A stretch of 20,843 bases of DNA from a virus. Positions 1 to 6,502 of this stretch are shown piece by piece. Numbering within the stretch: position 1 is the stretch's first letter; each line of letters starts with the position of its first letter. The stretch spans positions 1-20,843 of the IMG/VR virus record IMGVR_UViG_3300046318_000265. One strand, given 5' to 3'. A model generated the notes under the pieces. It saw nothing but the letters and a program-made list of their open reading frames with translations, searched no databases and had not been told where the DNA came from. The position numbers and the translations under genes are program-made.

Positions 1-955
1 CTTCATATGGTAATAAAGTTTCGGACATTTTTTGTTTAACTTCATCTTTTAATTCCACACCTTCTAACCAAGCTAAAACATAAGTTCCTAAAATTTCAAC
101 AATTTTATTTGAATCATACGTCCACATTCCGTTTTCATCTAACCAATCAGGTTCAACGTTAGGAATTTTTCCAATGACAGGAACTCCTGATTTCATCGAT
201 TCTAATGGGAACGTACCGAATGTTGATTCATCATCAACCCAAACAGAAACTAAACATTCATTTAATGCGTCGGCAAATTCTGTGTAAGATAATTGAACCA
301 TATCTCTAAACGTTAACCATCTAAGTTGTGGATATTTTAAATAAAATTCAGAAATAATTCTTCTGTGAATTACTCTATCTCGACAACTAATTGCGATAAA
401 TGGTTTTAATGGTTTTTCGGATGGTTTAAAATGATCACCAATAATTGGAGGTACAATATGTACAATTGCCTCAGGGAAATACTCTAAAATGTATTTTTTA
501 GATTCTTCTGTTGTGGTGATTGCTTTATCAAAACCATAATCTGACCATCTACTACCAACTGGTAATGTATCGAATATGTAATCTTTTTGTTGAACTAACA
601 TAATCTTAACACATTTAACACTTGCTAACTGTTGTAGTACGTTTGAATAATACTCAGGAACAACCAATACGTCGTCGATTTTTAATTCAACCTTATCATC
701 TTTAATTGATACGACAGGTATATTATTATAATCCCCATCTAACCAATGAGACACTCCACCATATGTGTTATCCTCAACTAAAATTTTAGAAGTATATCCA
801 TTTTGGGTTAAAGTCAACGCCATATCATAGATATGTTTTACCGCCGCTCTTGGGTTATTTTTTGTGTCGTATGTTAAAAAATATACGACGTTTTCATTTT
901 TGTCTAACCTACCTAAGGCAGACTCTAGTTTTTCTATGTTTTCTTTATTCATCAT
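1..955 (-). CDS. GT-B fold glycosyltransferase, C-terminus cut by the window edge
   Basis: The reading frame is open from an ATG pair at 955/952 to the left edge, giving 318 visible codons and no stop. The protein reads as a GT4/GT1-type (GT-B) glycosyltransferase. An N-terminal Rossmann-like half starts with the strand ENVVYFLTYD (residues 21-30), and a C-terminal half starts near residue 185. The nucleotide-sugar-binding signature STFGTFPLESMKSGVPVIG lies at 244-262. In the usual EX7E motif the first Glu is replaced by Ser244, while Glu252 is kept. Donor and acceptor cannot be told; phage enzymes of this kind modify DNA bases, proteins or surface glycans. It is the last visible gene of the minus-strand series and overlaps the upstream small gene by 8-11 nt. 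Which of the two adjacent ATGs is used is undecided. The family call is firm, the substrate unknown. Confidence 0.8.
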   Translation of the reverse strand, partial: MMNKENIEKLESALGRLDKNENVVYFLTYDTKNNPRAAVKHIYDMALTLTQNGYTSKILVEDNTYGGVSHWLDGDYNNIPVVSIKDDKVELKIDDVLVVPEYYSNVLQQLASVKCVKIMLVQQKDYIFDTLPVGSRWSDYGFDKAITTTEESKKYILEYFPEAIVHIVPPIIGDHFKPSEKPLKPFIAISCRDRVIHRRIISEFYLKYPQLRWLTFRDMVQLSYTEFADALNECLVSVWVDDESTFGTFPLESMKSGVPVIGKIPNVEPDWLDENGMWTYDSNKIVEILGTYVLAWLEGVELKDEVKQKMSETLLPYE

Positions 956-1226
956 CTTCAATTAATATTCCGTATTTTATTAGTGTGTTAAATGCAATTT
1001 TTAAGGATACATTTACATTATTGCTTCCAAAGACTCCCATTTCTTCATCAACATCTTCGTAATCATTTAAAACTCTATCTAAACACATTTTAATGATTTC
1101 GTATTTAAAGATGTTAATTTCTAATGTTTCATTATCTTCATCATCTTTTATTGTATTTCCGGTTCGACATTTTTCGGTGATTCCGTCAATGTCAATGTAG
1201 TAGGGTTTTCCAAAGAGTTCGACCAT
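945..1226 (-). CDS. small conserved-type phage protein of unknown function (93 aa)
   Basis: I do not recognise a function. The 93-residue protein is acidic and soluble, with no signal peptide or membrane segment. It begins with a beta-like stretch (MVELFGKPYYIDIDGI) and then has a predicted helix around residues 40-57 (FKYEIIKMCLDRVLNDY) and a second helical part near the end. The chosen start puts its first 79 nt inside the 3' end of the gene before it, far more overlap than elsewhere in the window; the next Met is at residue 48 and would remove the well-formed N-terminus. Its stop overlaps the start of the downstream glycosyltransferase, so translational coupling is likely. The good composition and position within a compact same-strand series support it as a real gene. 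Confidence 0.7.
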   Translation of the reverse strand: MVELFGKPYYIDIDGITEKCRTGNTIKDDEDNETLEINIFKYEIIKMCLDRVLNDYEDVDEEMGVFGSNNVNVSLKIAFNTLIKYGILIEDDE

Positions 1227-1798
1227 AATTCTTCTATTTCTGTTAATTTAGTTATTTCTTTTTCATTTGTAAAGAATTCATTGTAAGTGGTTTGAAATTT
1301 TATTGCACTTTTTCCTTCAGGTTTAAGGTCAATAATTTTTTTATTATCACTTACCCACATATCACATTTTTCCCATTCCTTTTCAATGTCCACAGATTTT
1401 ATAAATTTAATATTGTTACCTAAGAAACCATTTTTCGAAAGAAAAAACAGGGTTGCAGGTTTTGCTTTACCAACTTCATCAACACCAACTACTGTGATGT
1501 TATGTTGTGGATTGTCAAAAATAATTTTATTTAAATCTGAAATTGATGTTGGGTAACTAACACCAGCGTGACCAAAAATCTCAATAGGATATTCAATATA
1601 TGTAAAAAACTCAAACTCTTCCATAGATTGAAATTTGTATGAGTTAAGTAAATTGTCGTTTTGAATTGGGTACACGATGTTGTATTCGAAATCGGTTTCG
1701 TTTTCGAATTCAGATTGTAAAAACGCGTCTGTGTAGTGATAGTTAAATTTCTGAATGAGATTTCTTAAAACCCCATCTATGCTAATGTATATTTCCAT
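1148..1798 (-). CDS. HAD-like protein with apparently lost catalytic residues (216 aa)
   Basis: The order of elements resembles a small HAD-superfamily 5'(3')-nucleotidase, but the active site looks dead. The N-terminal strand YISIDGVL (residues 4-11) sits where HAD motif I (DxDGV/T) is expected, with the nucleophile Asp replaced by Ser6. A central strand ITVVGVD (101-107), followed by a Lys-rich helix, matches the position of motifs II/III without the usual Ser/Thr. The stretch CDMWVSDNKKIIDL (145-158) matches the acidic motif IV with Ser150 in place of one Asp. These equivalences are inference from pattern and spacing. The start codon lies only 4 nt beyond the U-tract of a long hairpin that separates this gene from phoH, and no other in-frame start would keep the first strand. 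The 3' end overlaps the next gene by 79 nt. Confidence 0.75.
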   Translation of the reverse strand: MEIYISIDGVLRNLIQKFNYHYTDAFLQSEFENETDFEYNIVYPIQNDNLLNSYKFQSMEEFEFFTYIEYPIEIFGHAGVSYPTSISDLNKIIFDNPQHNITVVGVDEVGKAKPATLFFLSKNGFLGNNIKFIKSVDIEKEWEKCDMWVSDNKKIIDLKPEGKSAIKFQTTYNEFFTNEKEITKLTEIEELWSNSLENPTTLTLTESPKNVEPEIQ

Positions 1799-1802
1799 AT
1801 GG

Positions 1803-1849
1803 AAAAAGATAATACGAATAAGGTTATAAGTAAACCCTATTCGTATTAT
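1803..1849 (-). terminator. hairpin plus U-tract downstream of phoH
   Basis: The arms 1809-1825 (ATAATACGAATAAGGTT) and 1833-1849 form a 17-bp stem with a 7-nt loop (1826-1832). Read as the minus-strand transcript, the only imperfection is one G-U wobble; on the plus strand the same position is an A-C mismatch, so the structure is better on the minus transcript. It is followed on the minus strand by a run of five T (1807-1803). This is the arrangement of an intrinsic terminator ending the phoH transcript, although the stem is AT-rich. It ends 4 nt before the next start codon, so it could also act as an attenuator, a processing site or a translation block. Confidence 0.65.
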
Positions 1850-1880
1850 TATGTTGAGTCAAAATTGTAATATTCTACAA

Positions 1881-2609
1881 TTACTCGTATCTATTAAGAA
1901 TTTCTCCGATGATTGGGTTTCTAACAATGTCCTCCATACCAAATTCAAATATTCCAATACCTTTTACGTCCTGTAATCTTTTTTTAGCGTCGTATAATCC
2001 GGACTTAGTTTTGTCTCTAAATTTATCCGATTGTTCAAGGTCACCAGATAAGAAAAATTTAGAATTAAATCCAATACGAGTCAATAATAATTTAATTTGG
2101 GCAGGGGTTGCGTTTTGAGCTTCTTCAAAGACAAGTATGGTGTTATCTACGTTCCAACCTCTCATATACGCCAAAGCGGCCACTTCAATATAACCCTCAT
2201 CTTTTAAACGTTCTCTCGATTCCTTACCTATGATTTTATTTAATAGATAATATGATGGATAAATGTATGGGTCTAATTTCTCTTCTAATCCACCAGGTAA
2301 AGAACCTAACTTTTCTTCGGCTTCAACCGCTGGTCTAACAATAATAATTTTTTCATATTTGTTAGAATCATCGTGTAATAAATCGATAGCTCTTTTCATT
2401 GCTATATAAGATTTACCAACACCCGCAGGACCAAAACATAATGTAATTTGATTATCCCCAAGTATCTTCCAATACTCTTCTTGATTTTTAGTTAAAAATT
2501 TCTCTTTCGGCCTCTTTATTATTTGTCTAATTCTTTCCTTATGTGATGTCTTTCTATCTTCCACAACTACTGGTGGTTGACTTCTACTAGCTTTAGGTTT
2601 TACTGCCAA
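1881..2609 (-). CDS. phoH: PhoH-like P-loop ATPase
   Basis: This 242-residue protein has the PhoH ATPase core. Walker A is GPAGVGKS (residues 60-67). The PhoH signature RPAVEAEEKLGSLPGGLEEK spans 92-111, Walker B is ILVFEEAQN (158-166), and a sensor-like LSGD is at 187-190. The usual DEAQN reads EEAQN here, as seen in other phage homologues. PhoH proteins are common auxiliary genes in T4-like phages, proposed to act in RNA or phosphate metabolism; the exact role is unsettled. The first 40 residues are a basic, Pro-containing extension. The only possible canonical-type start is TTG at 2609: the frame has a TAG seven codons further upstream and no ATG before residue 71. A TATTTAT box lies in the gap to dUTPase, and a hairpin follows the gene. 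Confidence 0.93.
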   Translation of the reverse strand: MAVKPKASRSQPPVVVEDRKTSHKERIRQIIKRPKEKFLTKNQEEYWKILGDNQITLCFGPAGVGKSYIAMKRAIDLLHDDSNKYEKIIIVRPAVEAEEKLGSLPGGLEEKLDPYIYPSYYLLNKIIGKESRERLKDEGYIEVAALAYMRGWNVDNTILVFEEAQNATPAQIKLLLTRIGFNSKFFLSGDLEQSDKFRDKTKSGLYDAKKRLQDVKGIGIFEFGMEDIVRNPIIGEILNRYE

Positions 2610-2640
2610 AATCTTTTGTTTTAAATTCTAATTATTATTG

Positions 2641-2647
2641 ATAAATA
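2641..2647 (-). promoter_or_regulatory. TATTTAT box upstream of phoH
   Basis: Read on the minus strand, GATATTTATC sits in the 42-nt gap between dUTPase and phoH, 31 nt before the TTG start. The same heptamer lies in the gap before five other genes of the window, on the coding strand each time. Whether it is a promoter element is inference. Confidence 0.3.
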
Positions 2648-2651
2648 TCGA

Positions 2652-3245
2652 CTACTTTCCTGTGCTACCAAATCCACCCTCACCTCTATCGGTTTCAGAA
2701 AGACTTTCAGAATTAACAAAATTAATCTTTGGGTAAGGTAAAATAATGATTTGAGCCCCTCTTTCACCTACTTCATAGATTACTGAAGAATCTCCCTGTG
2801 TTTTTTTAAATGTTGCTTGAATCTCACCTCTATAACCACTATCGATTACCCCAACAGAATTTGTTAATAATAAATCTGTTTTACGAATTGATGATCTTGG
2901 GAAAACTAACCCAACAAATCCAGTAGGTATTTCTAATGCAATTCCAAATCCATAAGAAACATCTTCTGTAGTGTTTTTATATACTTCAGTAATAGTTAAA
3001 TCCATTCCAGCGTCTCCAGATTTTGAATATGTTGGAACTACCGCATTTGGGTGTAATTTTTTAATTTTAACGTCCGTAGTAAATCCTGCCGCAGCAAAAT
3101 TATCCTGTACGTCGGTTGTTAATTGATTTAATAATGAATCTAATTCACTAATAAAAGATAAGTCTTCGCCTTCTTCATCGTCAGACATTTCTTTTTCTAA
3201 CTCTTTTAGTTTATTGATGTAGTCTTCTAAATCTCCTTTATCCAT
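2652..3245 (-). CDS. dut: dUTPase (dUTP pyrophosphatase), trimeric type, with an acidic N-terminal extension
   Basis: The enzyme hydrolyses dUTP to dUMP and pyrophosphate, keeping uracil out of phage DNA and supplying dTMP synthesis. All five motifs of the homotrimeric family are present in order: AGMDL (79-83), PRSSI (116-120), GVIDSGYRGEI (132-142, with the catalytic Asp135 and Tyr138), GERGAQ (160-165) and the C-terminal RGEGGFGSTG (187-196) that closes over the substrate. At 197 residues it is longer than the usual 140-155. The excess is an N-terminal segment of about 57 residues, highly charged (DDEEGED at 22-28) and largely helical, possibly coiled coil. The start is one nucleotide after the preceding stop codon (TAA, A, ATG), which supports ATG 3245 and a shared transcript. 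Confidence 0.95.
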   Translation of the reverse strand: MDKGDLEDYINKLKELEKEMSDDEEGEDLSFISELDSLLNQLTTDVQDNFAAAGFTTDVKIKKLHPNAVVPTYSKSGDAGMDLTITEVYKNTTEDVSYGFGIALEIPTGFVGLVFPRSSIRKTDLLLTNSVGVIDSGYRGEIQATFKKTQGDSSVIYEVGERGAQIIILPYPKINFVNSESLSETDRGEGGFGSTGK

Positions 3246-3246
3246 T

Positions 3247-3462
3247 TTAATTGTTTTTCTTTTCTAAAATCCATTTATCCAACTTCTTGATTCTTTCTTT
3301 CAAATCGTTGTCTTGTGGTCTTAAGCAACACTCAACGAATACATCTGTAACTCGTTGAAGTTCCTCAACAGTAACCTTAACACCAACCGAGTTAAGGTAC
3401 TCTAATGCCATTTTACTTTGTGACTGACGAAGTATTTGTATATCTCTACTATTAAAGTCCAT
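3247..3462 (-). CDS. small helical protein of unknown function (71 aa)
   Basis: I do not recognise this protein. Its 71 residues are charged and mostly helical: MDFNSRDIQILRQSQSKMA, then a V-x-V-T-V-E-E-L hairpin-like segment, a helix with a Cys-Cys pair (residues 45-46) and a basic C-terminus ending KKNN. It has no signal peptide or membrane segment. It lies directly before dUTPase with a single-nucleotide gap, so co-transcription and coupled translation are likely. A TATAAATA octamer lies 25 nt upstream of its ATG, which could make it the first gene of a late transcript covering dUTPase and phoH. A structural or regulatory role cannot be told apart. Confidence 0.75.
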   Translation of the reverse strand: MDFNSRDIQILRQSQSKMALEYLNSVGVKVTVEELQRVTDVFVECCLRPQDNDLKERIKKLDKWILEKKNN

Positions 3463-3486
3463 AACTCGGATGATGTGTTTTAATTA

Positions 3487-3717
3487 TTATTTATAATACT
3501 CAGGTGTGTTTTTAGAATCGATAACACATTCGATTGCCATTTTGGCAACTGAGATACTTTCACTTGAACGAGTATCTCCAGCTCTGTACTTAGATGCCAC
3601 AATTGTTGCTTCTTCCACCGTTTCGGCTTCAATAATGTACTTGTACTTTTTAACACGTGGGTTACCTTCTCTGTCTAATTGTTCGGACTCATATCCGATA
3701 GTTACTAAATAATGCAT
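3487..3717 (-). CDS. small beta-alpha-beta protein, weakly DUF4494-like (76 aa)
   Basis: The sequence opens with a strand (MHYLVTIGYES), followed by a polar turn, then KKYKYIIEAETVEEATIVASKY (22-43), a strand leading into a helix, and a C-terminal strand AIECVIDS. The pattern of a strand, an E/D-A-x-T-x-E-E-A helix and a final strand recalls small Bacteroidota proteins of the DUF4494 type. That resemblance is weak and rests only on pattern. There is no catalytic motif. Its final codons (TAT AAA TAA) also form the TATAAATA octamer that may serve the next gene. It follows the glycosyltransferase gene by 12 nt. Confidence 0.7.
   Translation of the reverse strand: MHYLVTIGYESEQLDREGNPRVKKYKYIIEAETVEEATIVASKYRAGDTRSSESISVAKMAIECVIDSKNTPEYYK
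3488..3495 (-). promoter_or_regulatory. T4-late-like TATAAATA octamer
   Basis: The minus strand reads TATAAATA here, identical to the T4 late promoter core recognised by the gp55 sigma factor. By T4 spacing, transcription would start near 3482, leaving a leader of about 20 nt before ATG 3462. The octamer overlaps the last codons of the preceding gene. Such octamers are expected several times by chance in a window this AT-rich, so the placement is the only support. Confidence 0.3.
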
Positions 3718-3729
3718 AGTTGTTTTAAT

Positions 3730-4959
3730 TTACTTGTTTATAATTGATTTAAAAAATTGAACTCTGTCTTTTGAAACATTCTTTAATGAATATTTGTCTT
3801 TAACCGTTTCGTAAAGTCTGTTACCTAAATCTTCAATCATATTAGGGTTCTCGATGAGTTTCTTCATATGTTTACCCCATAATTTATGATTCTTTGATGG
3901 TGGAACAACTAACGCATTCCCTTTACTATTAAATTCGCTAGAACCAGTATCTATCGCGGATATTAAATCTAAAGTATATGGTTTAACATCACTTGCAATT
4001 AAAGCTTTCTTATGAAACCCCGCTTCAATAATTTTTAATTGAGATTTATTTGCGTTAAACTCTGTTTCAACTAACGGTGCCAAAGATACATCAAAAGAAT
4101 TGTAATTATTGGCATATTTGTTAATTTCTTGTGTCCATTTTCGGATGTACGGTTTATTAACATCATCATATGGAACGTCTGAAAACTTTAATAAGTAATT
4201 TTTATAGTCTTCATCGATTGCTTTATATTTTTCCGTGAAAATATTTTCATAACGGAACCAAATAGTTTCGTGTGGTAAAATGTTACGTTTTCTAGCTTGA
4301 CCGTCTTTAGTCATTTCGGTAACTGTACCTCTTAAGTCAAATCCACATAATACAAACTGAGCCTTATCTTTAAAAGAATTGTGAGTCGCGGCAATACCCG
4401 ATGACATTAACTCGATATCATATAAGTGAGATGAACCTCCTAACCAACCAAAACGAACTTTATCTGATTTAGATGGGTTGGGTTGAAATTGTGGTTCGTC
4501 TGGATTAACTGCATTTGGGAAAATCTCAACGTTTTTAATTCCAAGTCTATTTTTAATGGTTTGAGCGAAGATTGGAGTTGTTGTGGTTACGTAATCCGCT
4601 AATTTTAAAAGTTCTACCTTTTTCTCAGCAATTTTATTCGCTTTAATTTGTTGATACATCGGGTGTCTTTGATCTACCGTCCATAAATCGTCGATATCAA
4701 CAACGACCTTTATACCCTTTGATTTCAACCAATGGATTCTCTTTAAATTCTCTTCGTGTGGTAATTGATGGATGAAACTGTGTAGTACAACTACATCGTA
4801 ATTTAGAAACGCATCATCGTTATTTTCAACATTAAACGCGATATCAATATGTAGATCATCTGAGTGATTTTCCGCAAGATATTTGTATGGGTCTAATATT
4901 CTAAATTTCCCAACACCGTGTTGGTCGGATGGGATTGCTAAAATTCTTATTTTTGACAT
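3730..4959 (-). CDS. GT-B fold glycosyltransferase (GT4-like)
   Basis: This complete 409-residue protein has the two-domain layout of a GT4-like glycosyltransferase. The N-terminal Rossmann half contains KIRILAIPSD (3-12) and the strand-loop KVVVDIDDLW (84-93), and ends near PNAVNP (148-153). The C-terminal half starts with VRFGWLGGSSHLYDIE (168-183) and carries the donor-site stretch NKSQLKIIEAGFHKKALIAS (304-323), the form FN-x-x-KS-x-x-K-x-x-E known from this family, with Glu312 as the retained glutamate. There is no signal peptide or membrane anchor, so it acts in the cytoplasm. The substrate is unknown; candidates are modified phage DNA bases, virion proteins or host glycans. It sits between the head-associated genes and the nucleotide-metabolism genes, 54 nt after the stop of the gene at 5014-5580. 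Confidence 0.85.
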   Translation of the reverse strand: MSKIRILAIPSDQHGVGKFRILDPYKYLAENHSDDLHIDIAFNVENNDDAFLNYDVVVLHSFIHQLPHEENLKRIHWLKSKGIKVVVDIDDLWTVDQRHPMYQQIKANKIAEKKVELLKLADYVTTTTPIFAQTIKNRLGIKNVEIFPNAVNPDEPQFQPNPSKSDKVRFGWLGGSSHLYDIELMSSGIAATHNSFKDKAQFVLCGFDLRGTVTEMTKDGQARKRNILPHETIWFRYENIFTEKYKAIDEDYKNYLLKFSDVPYDDVNKPYIRKWTQEINKYANNYNSFDVSLAPLVETEFNANKSQLKIIEAGFHKKALIASDVKPYTLDLISAIDTGSSEFNSKGNALVVPPSKNHKLWGKHMKKLIENPNMIEDLGNRLYETVKDKYSLKNVSKDRVQFFKSIINK

Positions 4960-5013
4960 TTACATTAAGTTATATGTCTAAATAATAAACAAAAAAATTG
5001 AAAAAACAAAACG

Positions 5014-5580
5014 TTATTTTGCTTTATTTACTCCCGTGATTTTACCTTTAAAGATTGAATCTCCTACTTTAAGTACTAGATTTTCGTTAATTGATGAAGT
5101 TGTTGATGCTGTTAATATTTGATTTAATTTCTCGTCCATAACTTTACGAACGGTATTTTCGATAAGAACCGCAATTGCATTCATATCTATATTGTTATTA
5201 ACAACGGTTTGTTTTGGTTGTGCAGATGGTCTGGTTGAAACACCTTCTTGTTCCATTAATCTTTTAGCTCCTTTGATAAAATCCATATCTAAGGTATCCG
5301 TAAGAGATATTTGAGGTATTGGGTTTTCTATCATTGCCTTTTTTATTGCGTCTGGTAATTTAGAACTGTTAATCTTGTCAACAGACGGTGACCCTTGAAC
5401 TGGTCTTTTTGATGGGGAGGAATCTTGACTTTTCATCACATCTTCTGGATCTGATAATAACATAGATTCATTGACGTGACCTCTTTCAAAATTTCCACCG
5501 TCTACTTTATTCATCACTTTCTTAGCGTTTACTAATCTTGACATTAAATCGTTTTGTGATATTACTCCTTGACCTGACAT
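5014..5580 (-). CDS. putative virion-associated protein, unknown function (188 aa)
   Basis: I cannot assign a function. The protein has a polar, Ser/Pro-rich, probably disordered middle (about residues 50-75), a helical region AIAVLIENTVRKVMDEKLNQ that may form a coiled coil (135-154), and a compact C-terminal strand unit ENLVLKVGDSIFKGKITGV (165-183) that looks like a small beta-barrel or hairpin. It follows the WYL-like gene by 33 nt in a run of genes that look structural. A scaffold, core or assembly-chaperone role would fit the layout of a disordered part, a helix and a small globular tail, but this is inference. A TATTTAT box ends 4 nt before its ATG. Confidence 0.72.
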   Translation of the reverse strand: MSGQGVISQNDLMSRLVNAKKVMNKVDGGNFERGHVNESMLLSDPEDVMKSQDSSPSKRPVQGSPSVDKINSSKLPDAIKKAMIENPIPQISLTDTLDMDFIKGAKRLMEQEGVSTRPSAQPKQTVVNNNIDMNAIAVLIENTVRKVMDEKLNQILTASTTSSINENLVLKVGDSIFKGKITGVNKAK

Positions 5581-5584
5581 AATA

Positions 5585-5591
5585 ATAAATA
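5585..5591 (-). promoter_or_regulatory. TATTTAT box upstream of the 5580-5014 gene
   Basis: The minus strand reads AATATTTATTATT and then ATG, so the box ends 4 nt before the start codon. If it is a -10-type element, the transcript would be nearly leaderless. It belongs to the set of six same-strand TATTTAT boxes in gene gaps of this window. Confidence 0.27.
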
Positions 5592-5613
5592 TTTTATATA
5601 ATGGTAATTAAAA

Positions 5614-6501
5614 TTACCCAAACATTAAAGTTTTAATTCTGTTTATTGATTCTTGTAAATCGGTTACATCTTCAATTTCATTATCTACTTCATCCGAAAC
5701 TTTGATATTGTTTTTAGATAATAAATTTGATAAATCAGATTTAGAAGACATTTCAAATCTTCTTCTTGTACCTTCTCCTGGGTTTGTGTTTTTACCTATT
5801 TGTTTTTGAGTGTCCATCCACTCCTTTTCTTTCATTTTATATAACTCGGTACTTGCGTTTTGAAAATCTTGTGTGGTAATAATTTTTTCTCCGTTAACAT
5901 CTTTAACACTACCTTGTAATTTATTGAAAATCTCACCTGAAAAATCTTTAGGTTGCTCTTGAGGTGCTGCTGAAGGTTTTTCATCCGATTTAGGTTGTGG
6001 TAACGGTTCTTTGGATGGTTTAACAGTTGGTTTAGGTTGTGGTGTTGGTGGAGGTGTTTCTTGTTTTTTAACTTCAGGAGTTTCCGTCCAATTTGTTGTG
6101 ACATACGTTTTTACCATAGGTCCTTTATCTGACTCCTCACCTTGCTTATATCCGGGTCTTGTAACATCAAAAGTTTCATCTTGTAGAATTTGTAAATTAC
6201 TCATTCTATCAACACGAAATGTTCTCCAATTTGTTTTACTATATCCCTTTTTTGAAACTGAAGGTGGTTGAATGTATGCTCTAATAATAACATTACCTCC
6301 CTTACTTAGTCCCATAGCCACAGCTTCTGCTCTAACTCTAACTCCAGACTTAACACTATCTCTAGATGGTGCCTTTGGACCAGAGTAATAAAATGTAATA
6401 GGGTTCCTATTGGTAATTGCACTTACCAAGGTATTTGATTTCTTACCCTTTGGAACCTCTTGTTCTCCTATAATTTTGGAGAATATTTTATTTAAATCCA
6501 T
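5614..6501 (-). CDS. WYL-like domain protein with Pro-rich linker, probably virion-associated (295 aa)
   Basis: Residues 24-118 follow the WYL-domain pattern. There is a helix LVSAITNRNPITFYY, a basic loop, GVRVRAEAVAMG in place of the G-x-R-x-V-x-P segment, the strand NVIIRAYIQPP, and NWRTFRVDRMSNLQIL leading to FDVTRPGY. WYL domains are Sm-like barrels that bind ligands or nucleic acid in transcription regulators and in defence or phage proteins. There is no DNA-binding HTH here. A Pro/Lys/Glu-rich linker (140-185) joins a helical C-terminal part, and the chain ends with LQESINRIKTLM (282-293), a tail shared with the protein at 7128-7622. The neighbours look like structural genes; the start is 1 nt after the preceding stop. 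The domain call is from pattern only. Confidence 0.75.
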   Translation of the reverse strand: MDLNKIFSKIIGEQEVPKGKKSNTLVSAITNRNPITFYYSGPKAPSRDSVKSGVRVRAEAVAMGLSKGGNVIIRAYIQPPSVSKKGYSKTNWRTFRVDRMSNLQILQDETFDVTRPGYKQGEESDKGPMVKTYVTTNWTETPEVKKQETPPPTPQPKPTVKPSKEPLPQPKSDEKPSAAPQEQPKDFSGEIFNKLQGSVKDVNGEKIITTQDFQNASTELYKMKEKEWMDTQKQIGKNTNPGEGTRRRFEMSSKSDLSNLLSKNNIKVSDEVDNEIEDVTDLQESINRIKTLMFG

Positions 6502-6502
6502 A

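Noticed and set aside
945-1226. HAD enzyme suggested by YIDIDGI in the 93-residue protein
   Set aside because: Only the DxDG-like string is present; the protein is too short and lacks all later HAD motifs.
4990-5020. CAAAA-TAACG-TTTTG followed by six T on the minus strand after the 5580-5014 gene
   Set aside because: The stem is only 5 bp with a single G-C pair; a terminator cannot be supported.
5603-5618. GGTAATT-AA-AATTACC palindrome at the end of the WYL-like gene
   Set aside because: The loop is too small for the full stem, no T-run follows on the minus strand and it overlaps the stop codon; it is too weak to call a terminator.
5832-6104. Minus-strand frame of 90 codons rich in His, Asn and Lys
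   Set aside because: It lies in another frame inside the Pro/Lys-rich linker of the WYL-like gene; its composition is a by-product of that linker.
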